From NCBI RefSeq assembly GCF_001447995.1, contig NZ_LDPE01000003.1, positions 62,001 through 126,000 of the forward strand: a stretch of 64,000 bases of DNA, read 5' to 3'. This stretch comes from Maribacter dokdonensis DSW-8 (GTDB lineage Bacteria > Bacteroidota > Bacteroidia > Flavobacteriales > Flavobacteriaceae). Shown here in pieces: positions 34,701-44,473 of this stretch; the stretch's first letter is position 1, and every line of letters begins with the position of its first letter. Both the position numbers and the translations under genes were made by a program. Below the pieces are notes generated by a model. It had not been told where the DNA came from. It worked only from the letters and a program-made list of their open reading frames with translations, and ran no database searches.

Positions 34701-37016
34701 ATGGGGAATACTCTTTCCAAAATTCTGTTTTTCACTTTTATAGTTATTTTTTTTTTAAATTCATGTTCAACCGATGAAATCGAGAGGTTTAAATTGTCAA
34801 CTTCTGTTCAACCCGAAGAAAGTGGAACGGTGTCACCTGCTGACGCTGAATTTTCATCAGGTTCGGAAATAAAAGTAACAGCAATTAGTAAAGAAGGTTA
34901 TGTATTTAGAAATTGGGCGGGAGCATCTTCGGATACATTAAGTATAATTACTTTAATGATGAATTCTGATAAGCAGCTTACAGCTATTTTTGAGAAATCG
35001 GATATTGATGGTGATGGTATCTATGATAATATGGATTTATGCTCAGATACACCCAATGGAGAGGAAGTCAATGAGAGTGGTTGTTCTCTTTCTCAATTAG
35101 ATAGTGATGGCGATGGTGTTTTTGATGATATTGATCAATGTGGAAATACACCTGAAGGTGAAGAAGTGGACGACAATGGATGTTCTATATCTCAAATAGA
35201 TAATGATGGCGATGGTATTTTTGATGATGTAGATTTATGTCCAAGTACTTTTCAGGGAGAACAAGTTGATGATAATGGATGTTCACTTTCTCAATTAGAT
35301 AGCGATGGTGATGGTATTTTTGATGACGTAGATCAATGTTCTCAATCACCGGAAGGTGCCGAAGTAAATGCCGACGGTTGTACTGAAGGTGAAATTGATG
35401 GTGATGGAGTTACTAATGATAAGGATACTTGTCCAAATACTCCTTCAGGAGAACCAGTAGATGAAAATGGTTGTTCATTTAGTCAGACAGATAGCGATGG
35501 TGATGGAGTAACAGATAATGTAGATGATTGCCCCGATACACCTCCAGGTGAGATTGTAGACGGTAATGGTTGTTCTGTTAGCCAATTGGATACTGATAGT
35601 GATGGTGTAAACGATGATTTGGATGAATGTACAAATACTCCTTCTGGAGAATCTGTGGACGAAAAAGGATGTTCACCTTCTCAATTAGACGCTGACAATG
35701 ACGGTGTAAGTGATAACGAAGATGAATGTCCAAATACTACAGAAGGAGAAGAGGTAGATGAAAAAGGATGTTCAGAAAGTCAAAATGATACTGAAGCACC
35801 TTCTGTAGTATCTCAGTACGTAACAAATCTAACGGCGACTTCATTTAAAATTATCGCGGAGTTGTCGGAATATTCAATGTTTAAGGTTGATTATGGTAAA
35901 GTTAGTGGAAATTATACAGACAGTAGTACACATGAATTGTCATTTAACTATTCAACCCATGGTAAGGAATTGACAGAGCTTACTCCAAATACTATTTATT
36001 ATTATAGGTTTGAAATGGAGGATAAATATGGGAACCAATCTTATTCAATTGAATACTCAGAAACTACTTTAAGTTTAGATGAGGATAGTGATGGAATAAT
36101 GGATTCTGAAGATGATTGTTTGAATACGATTATGGGAGTGCCCGTAAATAGCAATGGTTGTCAAATTACTTTCATACCAGATGATGAATTTGAACAAGGA
36201 TTAATTTCATTAGGTTACGATGATATTTTGGATGATTATGTTTTGACTAATAATATTTCAAGTATTACCGAGTTTACATTTGATACCCAATTTGGCTATT
36301 ACCCAGATGATTTTACAGGTTTGAAGGAGTTTTCTTCGCTTCAAAAGCTTGTTATTAATTGGAGGGATAGATTTAATGAAGCTACTTTGGATTTAAGGGG
36401 AATGGAAGAATTAACATCTATTTCAAGTATTTATGGACCTGCACATTTACTTTTAGAAAATAATAATAAATTGAAAAATATAACCATGATTTCTCAAGAT
36501 GCACCAGTCAGTGTTCCATCCCCTGATTTTAGTCAGGCACCAAATTTGGAATCAGTTGGTTATGATGAAGTTTTTAGTGATTATTTTGATTTTACTAATA
36601 ATTTAAAATTAAAAAGTATTTATTTAAAAGATGGTGGTTATAGATTAAGCGACTTATCTAAAAATCCTTTATTAGAAAGTATAACTGTTTTTTTTACGGC
36701 TGCTCTTTATAGCGGAATAGAAAATTTAAATAATCCTAATCTTAAAAATATTGATATTTCTAATTATTCTAATTCAGAATTTATCAATCTCTCTAAATGT
36801 CCGGCATTAGAAAATATTTATTTTGATAATAGTAATTTAATCGGAATAGATTTAAAAAATGGGAACAATGAAAAATTGGTTTCAATTAATATTGAATTCG
36901 AAGATTTTTTAAACTGTATTGAAGTAGATGACCCAGTATATTCAGAAAATAATTGGACAGGTAGTCAATATCGTTTTCCGAATGGAACCACGTTTTCTCT
37001 TGACTGTGGATATTAG
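34701..37016 (+). CDS. Surface lipoprotein: InlB-type repeat, TSP3 repeats, FnIII, LRR-like
   Basis: A 771-residue lipoprotein (lipobox LNSC). In order: a divergent InlB-type repeat (about 30-97, SGTVSPADAEF...GYVFRNWAG), eight thrombospondin type-3 calcium-binding repeats of about 36 residues (about 98-370, pattern DxDGDGxxDxxDxC...GExVDxxGCS), a fibronectin-III-like domain (about 370-455), a ninth TSP3-like unit, and a C-terminal region (about 490-771) resembling flavobacterial LRR domains (IPDDEFEQGLISLGYDD). No catalytic motif is seen. It should be a rigid, calcium-stiffened surface adhesin or recognition protein. It is the only cargo of the tRNA island, and its A+T-rich codons suggest transfer. 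Confidence 0.85.
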   Translation: MGNTLSKILFFTFIVIFFLNSCSTDEIERFKLSTSVQPEESGTVSPADAEFSSGSEIKVTAISKEGYVFRNWAGASSDTLSIITLMMNSDKQLTAIFEKSDIDGDGIYDNMDLCSDTPNGEEVNESGCSLSQLDSDGDGVFDDIDQCGNTPEGEEVDDNGCSISQIDNDGDGIFDDVDLCPSTFQGEQVDDNGCSLSQLDSDGDGIFDDVDQCSQSPEGAEVNADGCTEGEIDGDGVTNDKDTCPNTPSGEPVDENGCSFSQTDSDGDGVTDNVDDCPDTPPGEIVDGNGCSVSQLDTDSDGVNDDLDECTNTPSGESVDEKGCSPSQLDADNDGVSDNEDECPNTTEGEEVDEKGCSESQNDTEAPSVVSQYVTNLTATSFKIIAELSEYSMFKVDYGKVSGNYTDSSTHELSFNYSTHGKELTELTPNTIYYYRFEMEDKYGNQSYSIEYSETTLSLDEDSDGIMDSEDDCLNTIMGVPVNSNGCQITFIPDDEFEQGLISLGYDDILDDYVLTNNISSITEFTFDTQFGYYPDDFTGLKEFSSLQKLVINWRDRFNEATLDLRGMEELTSISSIYGPAHLLLENNNKLKNITMISQDAPVSVPSPDFSQAPNLESVGYDEVFSDYFDFTNNLKLKSIYLKDGGYRLSDLSKNPLLESITVFFTAALYSGIENLNNPNLKNIDISNYSNSEFINLSKCPALENIYFDNSNLIGIDLKNGNNEKLVSINIEFEDFLNCIEVDDPVYSENNWTGSQYRFPNGTTFSLDCGY

Positions 37017-37050
37017 ATAAAATTGAAATTAAATTTAAAGTAATAAATAG

Positions 37051-37080
37051 AAAAAGCCACTGATAATTCAGTGGCTTTTT
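37051..37080. terminator. Bidirectional hairpin terminator
   Basis: Stem AAAAAGCCACTGA / TCAGTGGCTTTTT with a TAAT loop. It serves the cargo gene (plus) and the tRNA-fMet gene (minus), replacing the tRNA terminator that the insertion displaced to 34363-34390. Confidence 0.85.
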
Positions 37081-37087
37081 TTCTTAG

Positions 37088-37160
<73 letters not shown>

Positions 37161-37354
37161 ATATGGGTTCTTATCTCACTTGTTTTGCAACTTCAGGTCA
37201 TTAAGCTGACGAGATAAAGGTGTGCTACTATTCGTAGCGGGGTGCAAATATACAATACATTTTCTCTATTTTCAAAACTTATTTAAAGAATATTTTTTGG
37301 GAGCATTATCTTTTAAAAAACTTTAAATCCATAACTTCGGTTTTTTACAATTTT

Positions 37355-38719
37355 ATGGATACAATTAACGACTTTATAGCCAATGCCCTGCCGTATACGG
37401 AGTGGCCAATGTTTCTTTTGTTGATAGGCGGTGGACTCTTTTTGGTTTTTTATTCCAAATTAATGCCCTATCGTTTTTTCGGTCACGCTATAGCAATTAC
37501 AGCAGGTAAATATGATAATTCAAATTCAAAAGGTGAGGTAAGTTCTTTTCAAGCGCTTTCGGCTGCAGTTGCTGCTACAGTTGGCTTGGGGAATATATCT
37601 GGGGTAGCTATTGCCATTCATGATGGTGGACCTGGAGTGGTGTTTTGGATTTGGATGACAGCATTAATAGGTATGTGTATCAAATTTTATTCTTGTAGTT
37701 TGGCAATTATGTATCGTGGTACAGATTCAGACGGTAAATTACAGGGAGGCCCCATGTATTATATAACTAAAGGATTGGGTGAGAAGGCAAGACCTTTGGC
37801 TATTTTCTTTGCGATATGTGGTCTCTTTGGCTTTTTGGGTGTGTTTACTGCCAATCAGTTCACGGAAACATTTATGAGTGTAGTAGAACCTGGTTCCAAC
37901 ATCATTGAAATGAGTGATGAGAATTGGAAATGGACCATTGGTTTAATACTGGCCATTATTACTTCGTTTGTCATATTTGGTGGATTGACAAAGATTGCAA
38001 AGGTTGCCTCAGCCATAGTGCCATTTATGGTCGCGGTATATTTAATTGCCGTTATAGCGGTTATGGCGATGAACTCTAGTCAAATATTCCCAGCTCTGAA
38101 AATGATATTTACGGAAGCTTGGAACTTTAAATCTTTAGCTACTGGCGGATTTTGGGGATTGGTAATTATTGGTGTCCGTAGGGCAATGTTTTCAAATGAG
38201 GCAGGTTTAGGTAGCGCGCCAATGTATCACGGGCAATCAAAAAACGATGAGCCTATTCGCGAAGGCTTGGTGGCTATGTTGGGGCCGTTTATAGATACCA
38301 TTTTGGTATGTACATTTACGGCAATCGTAATTATTCTCAGTGGAGCGTATTTGGAAGATTCTAGTGGAATTGTAATGACCTTATCAGCTTTTGAAAGAAC
38401 CCTGTTCGGTTGGGGAGATATATTGTTAATGGTAATAGTTACGGCATTTGCACTATCCACTTTGTTTACCTATTCCTATTACGGAGTAAAATCTTTATCC
38501 TTTTTGACCAATGCTAAAATAGGTAAGTTGTATAACTGGTATTTTGTGATTATGATCGTTTTTGCGGCAGTGGCCTCTTTAGAGCTGGTAAAGAATTTAA
38601 TTGATTTGTCCTATGCCTTAATGGTAATACCTAATATGATTGCCGTACTTTTGTTGGCTCCAAAGGTAAATGTGGAATTGAAGAAATACATAATAAAGTT
38701 GAAGGATGGCAGATCATAG
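37355..38719 (+). CDS. Sodium:alanine/glycine symporter (AGCS family)
   Basis: A 454-residue integral membrane protein with about ten to eleven helices. The AGCS signature is clear: SAAVAATVGLGNISGVAIAI in helix 1-2, GGPMYYI, and RRAMFSNEAGLGSAPM. It takes up small neutral amino acids with sodium. It overlaps the start of era by 14 bp, so the two are co-translated. Confidence 0.93.
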   Translation: MDTINDFIANALPYTEWPMFLLLIGGGLFLVFYSKLMPYRFFGHAIAITAGKYDNSNSKGEVSSFQALSAAVAATVGLGNISGVAIAIHDGGPGVVFWIWMTALIGMCIKFYSCSLAIMYRGTDSDGKLQGGPMYYITKGLGEKARPLAIFFAICGLFGFLGVFTANQFTETFMSVVEPGSNIIEMSDENWKWTIGLILAIITSFVIFGGLTKIAKVASAIVPFMVAVYLIAVIAVMAMNSSQIFPALKMIFTEAWNFKSLATGGFWGLVIIGVRRAMFSNEAGLGSAPMYHGQSKNDEPIREGLVAMLGPFIDTILVCTFTAIVIILSGAYLEDSSGIVMTLSAFERTLFGWGDILLMVIVTAFALSTLFTYSYYGVKSLSFLTNAKIGKLYNWYFVIMIVFAAVASLELVKNLIDLSYALMVIPNMIAVLLLAPKVNVELKKYIIKLKDGRS

Positions 38720-39590
38720 AGCAGGCTTCGTAAATATAATAGGAAATCCAAATGTTGGTAAGTCGACATTGATGAATGCTTTTGTGGGTGAAAAATTATC
38801 CATAATAACATCAAAGGCGCAAACTACTAGGCATCGTATATTAGGTATTGTGAATGGAGACGATTTTCAGATGATTCTTTCTGATACTCCTGGAATTATA
38901 AAACCTGCCTACGAACTACAGAGTAGTATGATGGATTTTGTAAAATCTGCTTTTGAAGATGCCGATGTGTTACTTTATATGGTAGAGATAGGGGAGAAGG
39001 CTTTAAAAGATGAAACTTTTTTCGAGAAAATTAAAAACAGTAAAATTCCTGTTTTACTATTATTAAATAAAGTAGATACAGCTACCCAAGAATTATTGGA
39101 AGAGCAAGTTCAGTATTGGCAAGACTTATTACCTACGGTAGAGTTGCATCCAATTTCAGCATTATCTAATTTTAATATAAAGGGAGTTTTTGAACGTATT
39201 GTTGAGCTACTTCCAAAATCGCCTGCCTATTATCCTAAAGATCAGTTAACTGACAAGCCAGAACGCTTTTTTGTGAATGAGACTATCCGGGAAAAAATAT
39301 TACTAAATTATAAAAAGGAAATTCCTTACGCGGTAGAAATAGAAACCGAAGAGTTTTTTGAAGATGAGTATATCATTCGTATGCGTGCTGTAATTATGGT
39401 TGAGCGCGATTCTCAAAAAGGAATTATCATTGGTCACAAAGGGGCAGCCTTAAAGCGCGTTGGCGTAGAAGCTAGAAAAGATTTAGAGAAATTTTTTGGT
39501 AAGCAGGTTCACATTGAACTCTACGTGAAAGTGAACAAGAATTGGCGAAGCGATGCACGTCAATTAAAGCGTTTTGGCTACAATAAATAG
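38706..39590 (+). CDS. era: GTPase Era
   Basis: A 294-residue protein, the usual Era length. The GTPase motifs GNPNVGKS (G1), DTPG (G3) and NKVD (G4) are present, with a C-terminal KH domain (about 200-285, GHKGAALKRVG). Era binds 16S rRNA and assists 30S maturation at the membrane. Its start lies within the 3' end of the symporter gene, and it is followed by a terminator-like hairpin. Confidence 0.96.
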   Translation: MADHRAGFVNIIGNPNVGKSTLMNAFVGEKLSIITSKAQTTRHRILGIVNGDDFQMILSDTPGIIKPAYELQSSMMDFVKSAFEDADVLLYMVEIGEKALKDETFFEKIKNSKIPVLLLLNKVDTATQELLEEQVQYWQDLLPTVELHPISALSNFNIKGVFERIVELLPKSPAYYPKDQLTDKPERFFVNETIREKILLNYKKEIPYAVEIETEEFFEDEYIIRMRAVIMVERDSQKGIIIGHKGAALKRVGVEARKDLEKFFGKQVHIELYVKVNKNWRSDARQLKRFGYNK

Positions 39591-39606
39591 GGGTAATTAA
39601 AAATTT

Positions 39607-39631
39607 TAGATAAAAAAGAACTTTTTATCTA
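39607..39631 (+). terminator. Putative terminator after era
   Basis: An A/T-rich hairpin, TAGATAAAAA / TTTTTATCTA, 17 bp after the era stop. It is weak in G and C and so may be only partial. Confidence 0.45.
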
Positions 39632-39799
39632 ATCTGGGGTGATATATGAACCCTTTAGTGTCAGGTATTTGCATCAGAAGTCTTCTGCTTATTGACTTTA
39701 TCCGACTAATTTTTATCTTAAAGTACGCTTTAATTCTTCAAGTTGAAAAGAAAAGCCTATTTTTGAATTATCGATAAACTGTCATAAAACCCCGATGAA

Positions 39800-40531
39800 A
39801 TGCATAACGTGATAATTTTTGGTGCCTCTGGGCACGGTAGTGTTGTTTTGGATTGTTTAGAGAAAGAGGGGGAGTATAATGTAATTGGTTTTGTAGATTC
39901 TTACAGGGTAAAAGGGACAATAGTTAATGGTTATCAAGTTTTAGGTAGTGAATATGACTTACCATTTTTAATAAACAGATTTAATGTTAGAGGTGGAGTT
40001 GTTGCCATAGGCGATAACTGGACAAGAAAGCTTGTTGTGGATAAAATTTCAAAAATAGCACCTAATTTTAATTTTATAAATACCATTCATCCTAGTGCTA
40101 AAATTGGTAAAGATGTATTGATGGGCTGTGGGAATGTAATTATGCCTGGGGCAATAATTAATTCAAATTCACTTATTCATGATTTCTGTATACTTAATTC
40201 GAATTCTATTTTAGAGCATGATTCTGTAATGGAGAGCTATGCCAGTTTAGCTCCATCCTCATGTTGTGGAGGAAATGTTTTTCTTGGTAAGTTTTCTTCA
40301 ATTTGCTTAGGAGCTTCATTGGTAAATGGAATTGAGATTGGACAGCATACCGTTATTGGAGCTGGGGCTTTAGTTGTTGATCATTTTGGAGATAACGTTA
40401 TGGCTTACGGGTCACCAGCAAGAATTGTCCGAAAACGGTCAGTTGGTGAACCTTATCTATCCACTCCTAAAAAGCGGCAACTTTCTGAAAAGGAATCTTT
40501 TGAAGTGATCCCGTCTAATCTCTCTGTTTAA
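39800..40531 (+). CDS. NeuD/PglD-like sugar O- or N-acyltransferase
   Basis: A 243-residue protein with an N-terminal Rossmann-like PglD_N domain (FGASGHGSVVLD, about 1-75). A left-handed hexapeptide beta-helix follows (about 95-215, with HPSAKIGKDV and GAGALVVDHFGDNVMAYGSPAR). Such enzymes acetylate nucleotide-linked amino sugars or sialic acid for surface glycans. It is alone here: no sugar-synthesis partners are near, and it is set between era and der with an A/T-rich leader. It may have arrived by transfer; its sugar cannot be named. Confidence 0.85.
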   Translation: MHNVIIFGASGHGSVVLDCLEKEGEYNVIGFVDSYRVKGTIVNGYQVLGSEYDLPFLINRFNVRGGVVAIGDNWTRKLVVDKISKIAPNFNFINTIHPSAKIGKDVLMGCGNVIMPGAIINSNSLIHDFCILNSNSILEHDSVMESYASLAPSSCCGGNVFLGKFSSICLGASLVNGIEIGQHTVIGAGALVVDHFGDNVMAYGSPARIVRKRSVGEPYLSTPKKRQLSEKESFEVIPSNLSV

Positions 40532-40559
40532 CTTATGGTGTAAATGCCAGTTTAAATAT

Positions 40560-40567
40560 TACCTTTG
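40560..40567 (+). promoter_or_regulatory. Candidate -7 box for der
   Basis: TACCTTTG fits TAnnTTTG, 15 bp before the der ATG. No matching TTTG at the right distance upstream is seen, so support is partial. Confidence 0.4.
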
Positions 40568-40582
40568 CTCCAAATTTAAGCT

Positions 40583-41887
40583 ATGGGTGCTATTGTTGCC
40601 ATTGTAGGGAGACCTAATGTAGGAAAATCAACATTTTTTAATAGATTAATTCAAAGACGCGAGGCTATTGTAGATGCCGTTAGCGGTGTTACACGTGATC
40701 GCCATTATGGTAAAAGTGATTGGAACGGAAAAGAGTTTTCAATTATTGATACCGGCGGATATGTTGTGGGTAGTGATGATGTTTTTGAAAAGGAAATTGA
40801 TAGGCAAGTTGAATTGGCGATCGAAGAAGCTGATGCCATAATTTTTATGGTGGACGTTGAAACTGGTGTTACCGGTATGGATGAAGATGTAGCCAAGTTA
40901 CTTAGAAGAGTGAAAAAGCCTGTTTTTTTGGCGGTCAACAAGGTTGATAATGCCAAAAGAGCGGAGGATGCTGTTGAATTTTATTCTTTAGGCCTTGGTG
41001 AGTATTATACCTTATCTAGTATAAATGGAGGTGGTTCTGGAGAATTGCTAGATGCCTTGGTAGAAAAGTTGCCAGATGTTGTGGAAGAGGAGAGTGATTT
41101 GCCAAGATTTGCCGTTGTTGGTAGGCCCAATGCGGGTAAGTCTTCTTTTATTAATGCATTGATAGGGGAGGATAGGTACATTGTTACTGATATTGCTGGT
41201 ACTACAAGAGATAGTATCGATACCAAATACAATAGATTTGGGTTTGAATTCAACTTAGTAGATACGGCAGGTATTCGTCGTAAGGCAAAAGTGAAAGAAG
41301 ATTTGGAGTTCTATTCCGTTATGCGTTCGGTTAGGGCAATTGAGCATTGCGATGTTTGTATTTTAATGTTAGATGCAACAAGAGGTTTTGATGGTCAGGT
41401 AGAAAATATTTTCTGGTTAGCACAGCGTAACCATAAAGGGATAGTTATTCTTGTGAATAAGTGGGATTTGGTAGAGGATAAAGAGACCAATACTATAAAG
41501 CACTATACCGATAAAATTAAAAAAGCTATTGAGCCATTTACAGATGTGCCAATTCTTTTTGTTTCGGTATTGACAAAACAACGTATTTTCAAGGCAATAG
41601 AAACTGCAGTTGAGGTATATAATAATCGTAATAAAAAGATTATTACCCGTAAGTTCAATGAAACAATGTTGCCAATAATAGAGAATTATCCGCCGCCGGC
41701 GTATAAAGGTAAATTTGTTAAGATTAAATTCTGTACGCAATTACCAACTCCATATCCGCAGTTTGCTTTCTTCTGTAACCTGCCGCAATATGTACGTGAG
41801 CCTTACAAGCGTTATTTAGAGAATAAGATACGTGAGGAGTATGATTTTACTGGTGTCCCTATTACGGTATTTATGAGGAAGAAGTAA
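40583..41887 (+). CDS. der: Double-GTPase Der (EngA)
   Basis: A 434-residue protein with two consecutive GTPase domains (GRPNVGKS near residue 9 and GRPNAGKS near 180; NKVD and NKWD as G4 motifs) and a C-terminal KH-like domain. Der acts in late assembly of the 50S ribosomal subunit. It is close to era, with one gene between. Confidence 0.96.
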   Translation: MGAIVAIVGRPNVGKSTFFNRLIQRREAIVDAVSGVTRDRHYGKSDWNGKEFSIIDTGGYVVGSDDVFEKEIDRQVELAIEEADAIIFMVDVETGVTGMDEDVAKLLRRVKKPVFLAVNKVDNAKRAEDAVEFYSLGLGEYYTLSSINGGGSGELLDALVEKLPDVVEEESDLPRFAVVGRPNAGKSSFINALIGEDRYIVTDIAGTTRDSIDTKYNRFGFEFNLVDTAGIRRKAKVKEDLEFYSVMRSVRAIEHCDVCILMLDATRGFDGQVENIFWLAQRNHKGIVILVNKWDLVEDKETNTIKHYTDKIKKAIEPFTDVPILFVSVLTKQRIFKAIETAVEVYNNRNKKIITRKFNETMLPIIENYPPPAYKGKFVKIKFCTQLPTPYPQFAFFCNLPQYVREPYKRYLENKIREEYDFTGVPITVFMRKK

Positions 41888-41955
41888 GGTTGCTAAGAAA
41901 TCGAGGTGTTAGAATTTAAAAATAAACTCTAATCATTAGATAAGGAAATAAGAAG

Positions 41956-41999
41956 TGGTCAAATATTTTGCGCAGCAGAATTTTTTGACCATTTTTTTT
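41956..41999 (+). terminator. Terminator after der
   Basis: Hairpin with arms TGGTCAAA and TTTTGACCA followed by a run of eight T, 68 bp after the der stop. Confidence 0.7.
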
Positions 42000-42015
42000 G
42001 GAGTTTTAACCAACA

Positions 42016-42178
42016 ACCCACCCCTAGCCCCTCCCGAGAGGGGAACAGTTTCTAACTTGAATTAAAGATTTTGAATAAAACAGTCCATGTACTTCTTATT
42101 GTGACAAAAACTCTTACTATCGAAACCTGCAACTAAATGCATATTTCGCCCCTCTTAGGAGGGGATAAAGGGGTGGGT
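42016..42178. repeat. MITE/REP-like palindromic intergenic repeat
   Basis: A 163-bp unit whose ends are inverted copies of each other (left starts ACCCACCCCTAGCCCCTC; right ends GGGGATAAAGGGGTGGGT). Each end also folds alone into a hairpin, CCCCTC-CCGA-GAGGGG (42029-42044 region) and CCCCTC-TTAG-GAGGGG (42149-42164 region). It has no coding capacity. The G/C-rich ends contrast strongly with the A/T-rich flanks. It fills most of the 424-bp gap between der and the TPM gene; the rest holds the der terminator and nothing else that I recognise. Confidence 0.72.
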
Positions 42179-42311
42179 AATAAAATGTGTATGATTGCTG
42201 TATAATTATATACAATAGACCTAAGCCTAGTTGTTACTAGAAAGCGAATAGATATAAACAGGCTTTAATATCTCTGGATATTGAAAATGAAGCCATTTGT
42301 ATTAAAATAAA

Positions 42312-43109
42312 CTACCATCCGCCAGAAGCACCGCCACCGCCAAAGCCGCCGCCACCGAAACCTCCTCCGAATCCACCGCCACCAAAGCTTCCGCCTCCGC
42401 CGCTACCGAATCCGCCACTAGAACCACTAGAACGTCCCATATTACTTAGAATAATCATATCCCAAGGACTAAGACCCCTGCGTCTTCTACCGTTATTTCC
42501 GCCGTTATTGTCGTCGTTTTTGCGACTCCAAAGTATAAAGAGGATTACGAGAAAAATGATAAAGGGTAAAAATGAGGAGAAAGGGGATTTACTGTTATTT
42601 CCAAAGGTTCTGTCTTCTTCAAATTCACCATTTAAAACTTGAAAAATAACATCTGACCCTTTATTTAGTCCACCATAATAATCCCCAGCTCTAAATTCTG
42701 GAAGGATTACTTGTTCAATAATGCGTTTTGATATAGCGTCTGTAAGTAGACCTTCTACACCATACCCGGTGCTAATAGCAACTTTTCTGTCGTTTTCGGC
42801 TAAAATTATGAGAATACCATTGTCTTTGCCTTCTTGACCAATTCCCCATTTTTGCCCCCAGTTGGCACCCAAATAATTAATGTTTTCGCCATTAGTGCTC
42901 GCAATAATGGTTACTACAATTTGGGTAGAAGTGCTGTCCGAATAACGAACCAATTTTTGGCTAAGGGCTACTTTCTGCTGGTCGCTCAATAAATTGGTGT
43001 AATCATAGACACTGGTCTGTAATGCCGGTTTTTCAGGGATTTCAAACTGACTCCATGACGGAGTGCACCAAAGAAAAAGAATTACAAGGCTAACCTTTAG
43101 ATATCTCAT
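42312..43109 (-). CDS. TPM-domain (YgcG-like) membrane protein with Gly-rich tail
   Basis: A 265-residue protein with a signal peptide, a periplasmic TPM domain (about 25-165, VYDYTNLLS...GYGVEG) and one membrane helix (about 180-198). A basic loop and a C-terminal tail made almost only of Gly, Phe and Ser (about 225-265) follow. TPM domains are linked to photosystem repair in plants and to envelope quality control in bacteria, but the function is not settled. It overlaps the end of the upstream TPM gene by 20 bp. Confidence 0.9.
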   Translation of the reverse strand: MRYLKVSLVILFLWCTPSWSQFEIPEKPALQTSVYDYTNLLSDQQKVALSQKLVRYSDSTSTQIVVTIIASTNGENINYLGANWGQKWGIGQEGKDNGILIILAENDRKVAISTGYGVEGLLTDAISKRIIEQVILPEFRAGDYYGGLNKGSDVIFQVLNGEFEEDRTFGNNSKSPFSSFLPFIIFLVILFILWSRKNDDNNGGNNGRRRRGLSPWDMIILSNMGRSSGSSGGFGSGGGGSFGGGGFGGGFGGGGFGGGGASGGW

Positions 43110-43527
43110 TGCTTAGTTCGTTGGTGTCATCTGATTGCCAAGGAAAATGGCTTCTTAACTCTTCGCCAGCTTTTAAAACACCAGCTACTAAACCTTCTTT
43201 AAAAGCTCCTTTCTCAAAATGTGTTTGAATGCTATTTCTAGTAGTTTGCCAAAAGTCTTTAGGTACTACATTGTCAATACCCTTATCACCACAAATTACA
43301 AACTTCTTATCGTGTACGGCTACATAGATAAGAACTCCGTTTTCTTGTTTGGTGTTGTCCATTTTTAATAAATGAAAAACCTCTTTGGCTCTCTCGTAAT
43401 GGTCTTTGTCTGTATGTGCTTCAATATGCACTCTAATTTCACCAGAAGTATTTTTTTCTGCTTCAAGAATAGCGTTCACTATGTCTTGCTCTTCTTTGGC
43501 GGTTAAAAAATCTTCTACCTTGGACAT
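43090..43527 (-). CDS. Soluble TPM-domain protein
   Basis: A 145-residue protein that is essentially one TPM domain (DIVNAILEAEKNTSGEIRVHIEAH...). It has no signal peptide or membrane helix, so it is predicted to be cytoplasmic or membrane-associated. It sits between lemA and the longer TPM gene, an arrangement common in Bacteroidota. Confidence 0.88.
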   Translation of the reverse strand: MSKVEDFLTAKEEQDIVNAILEAEKNTSGEIRVHIEAHTDKDHYERAKEVFHLLKMDNTKQENGVLIYVAVHDKKFVICGDKGIDNVVPKDFWQTTRNSIQTHFEKGAFKEGLVAGVLKAGEELRSHFPWQSDDTNELSNEISKG

Positions 43528-43533
43528 AAAATA

Positions 43534-44133
43534 TCAATCAAATTCAAAATTTACGTCTGGTGCATTTTCTGATCCTGCATCAGCTTTATAATATGCTAGC
43601 TCATCAAAGTTAAATATGCCTGCCAAAATTGAATTTGGAAATTTTTTGATGTGAAGGTTATATGGTTCTACGGTTGCGTTAAACCTATCACGTGCTACGT
43701 TTATTCTATTTTCGGTGCCTTCTAATTGAGATTGTAGTTCCAGAAAATTTTGATTTGCCTTTAAGTCAGGGTAGCGTTCAACGGTAACCAATAATCTACT
43801 TAGTGCACTGCTTAATCCACTTTGCGCTTGATTGAACTGTGCTAATTGCTCTGGGGTTATATTAGTTGGGTCAATGCTTACCGAAGTTGCTTTGGATCTT
43901 GCCTCGATTACATCGGTCAAAGTACCTTTTTCAAAATCAGCGGCACCTTGTACTGTTTTTACTAGGTTGCCTATAAGGTCGTTTCTACGTTGATAGGCAC
44001 TTTCAACATTTGCCCAGGTTTTTGTAGAAGTTTCTTTTAACGCTATTGCTGTGTTGTTGAAACCTACGCCCCACTGGTATAGTCCAAACGCTATTACAGC
44101 GATTACGATTAATGCGATTAGTCCTTTTTTCAT
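43534..44133 (-). CDS. lemA: LemA family protein
   Basis: A 199-residue protein with an N-terminal membrane helix (about 3-20) and a long helical LemA core (YQRRNDLIGNLVKTVQGAADFEK, ...VERYPDLKANQNF..., ...NRINVARDRFN...YN). LemA is widespread and often next to TPM proteins; its function is unclear, with a link to envelope homeostasis. It lies 10 bp after the MerR gene and 6 bp before the TPM gene. Confidence 0.93.
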   Translation of the reverse strand: MKKGLIALIVIAVIAFGLYQWGVGFNNTAIALKETSTKTWANVESAYQRRNDLIGNLVKTVQGAADFEKGTLTDVIEARSKATSVSIDPTNITPEQLAQFNQAQSGLSSALSRLLVTVERYPDLKANQNFLELQSQLEGTENRINVARDRFNATVEPYNLHIKKFPNSILAGIFNFDELAYYKADAGSENAPDVNFEFD

Positions 44134-44143
44134 AATGGTTGTG

Positions 44144-44473
44144 TTATAATTGGTCTTTAATTTTATTTAGTTCCGCTTTTACGCGCTCCAATTTTTGAAT
44201 AATGTCAAAATTGGAAAGTGTTTTTTGCTTTTCTTCTTTGAGGTGGATTTTGGCGCCATCAAGAGTAAAACCTCTTTCTTTTACCAAATGATAGATAAGC
44301 TGAAGGTTTTTAATGTCCTGTGGCGTAAATTTTCTATTTCCTTTTGCGTTCTTTTTTGGTTGAAGTACATCGAACTCTTTTTCCCAAAAACGAATTAACG
44401 AGGCGTTTACACCGAAAGCACGGGCTACTTCACCAATACCATAATATCTTTTTTCTGGGAGGTCTATCTGCAT
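44144..44473 (-). CDS. Short MerR-type transcription regulator
   Basis: A 109-residue protein with an N-terminal MerR winged helix (YYGIGEVARAFGVNASLIRFWEKEF) and a short coiled coil, without an effector domain. Its ATG shares a base with the stop of the M23 peptidase gene (TAATG), so it is coupled to it. It may control the lemA-TPM genes downstream. Confidence 0.9.
   Translation of the reverse strand: MQIDLPEKRYYGIGEVARAFGVNASLIRFWEKEFDVLQPKKNAKGNRKFTPQDIKNLQLIYHLVKERGFTLDGAKIHLKEEKQKTLSNFDIIQKLERVKAELNKIKDQL

Noticed and set aside
34990..35790. Repeat array that might be CRISPR or a minisatellite
   Set aside because: The repeats are in frame within a long gene, show TSP3 protein patterns and have no unique spacers of constant size.
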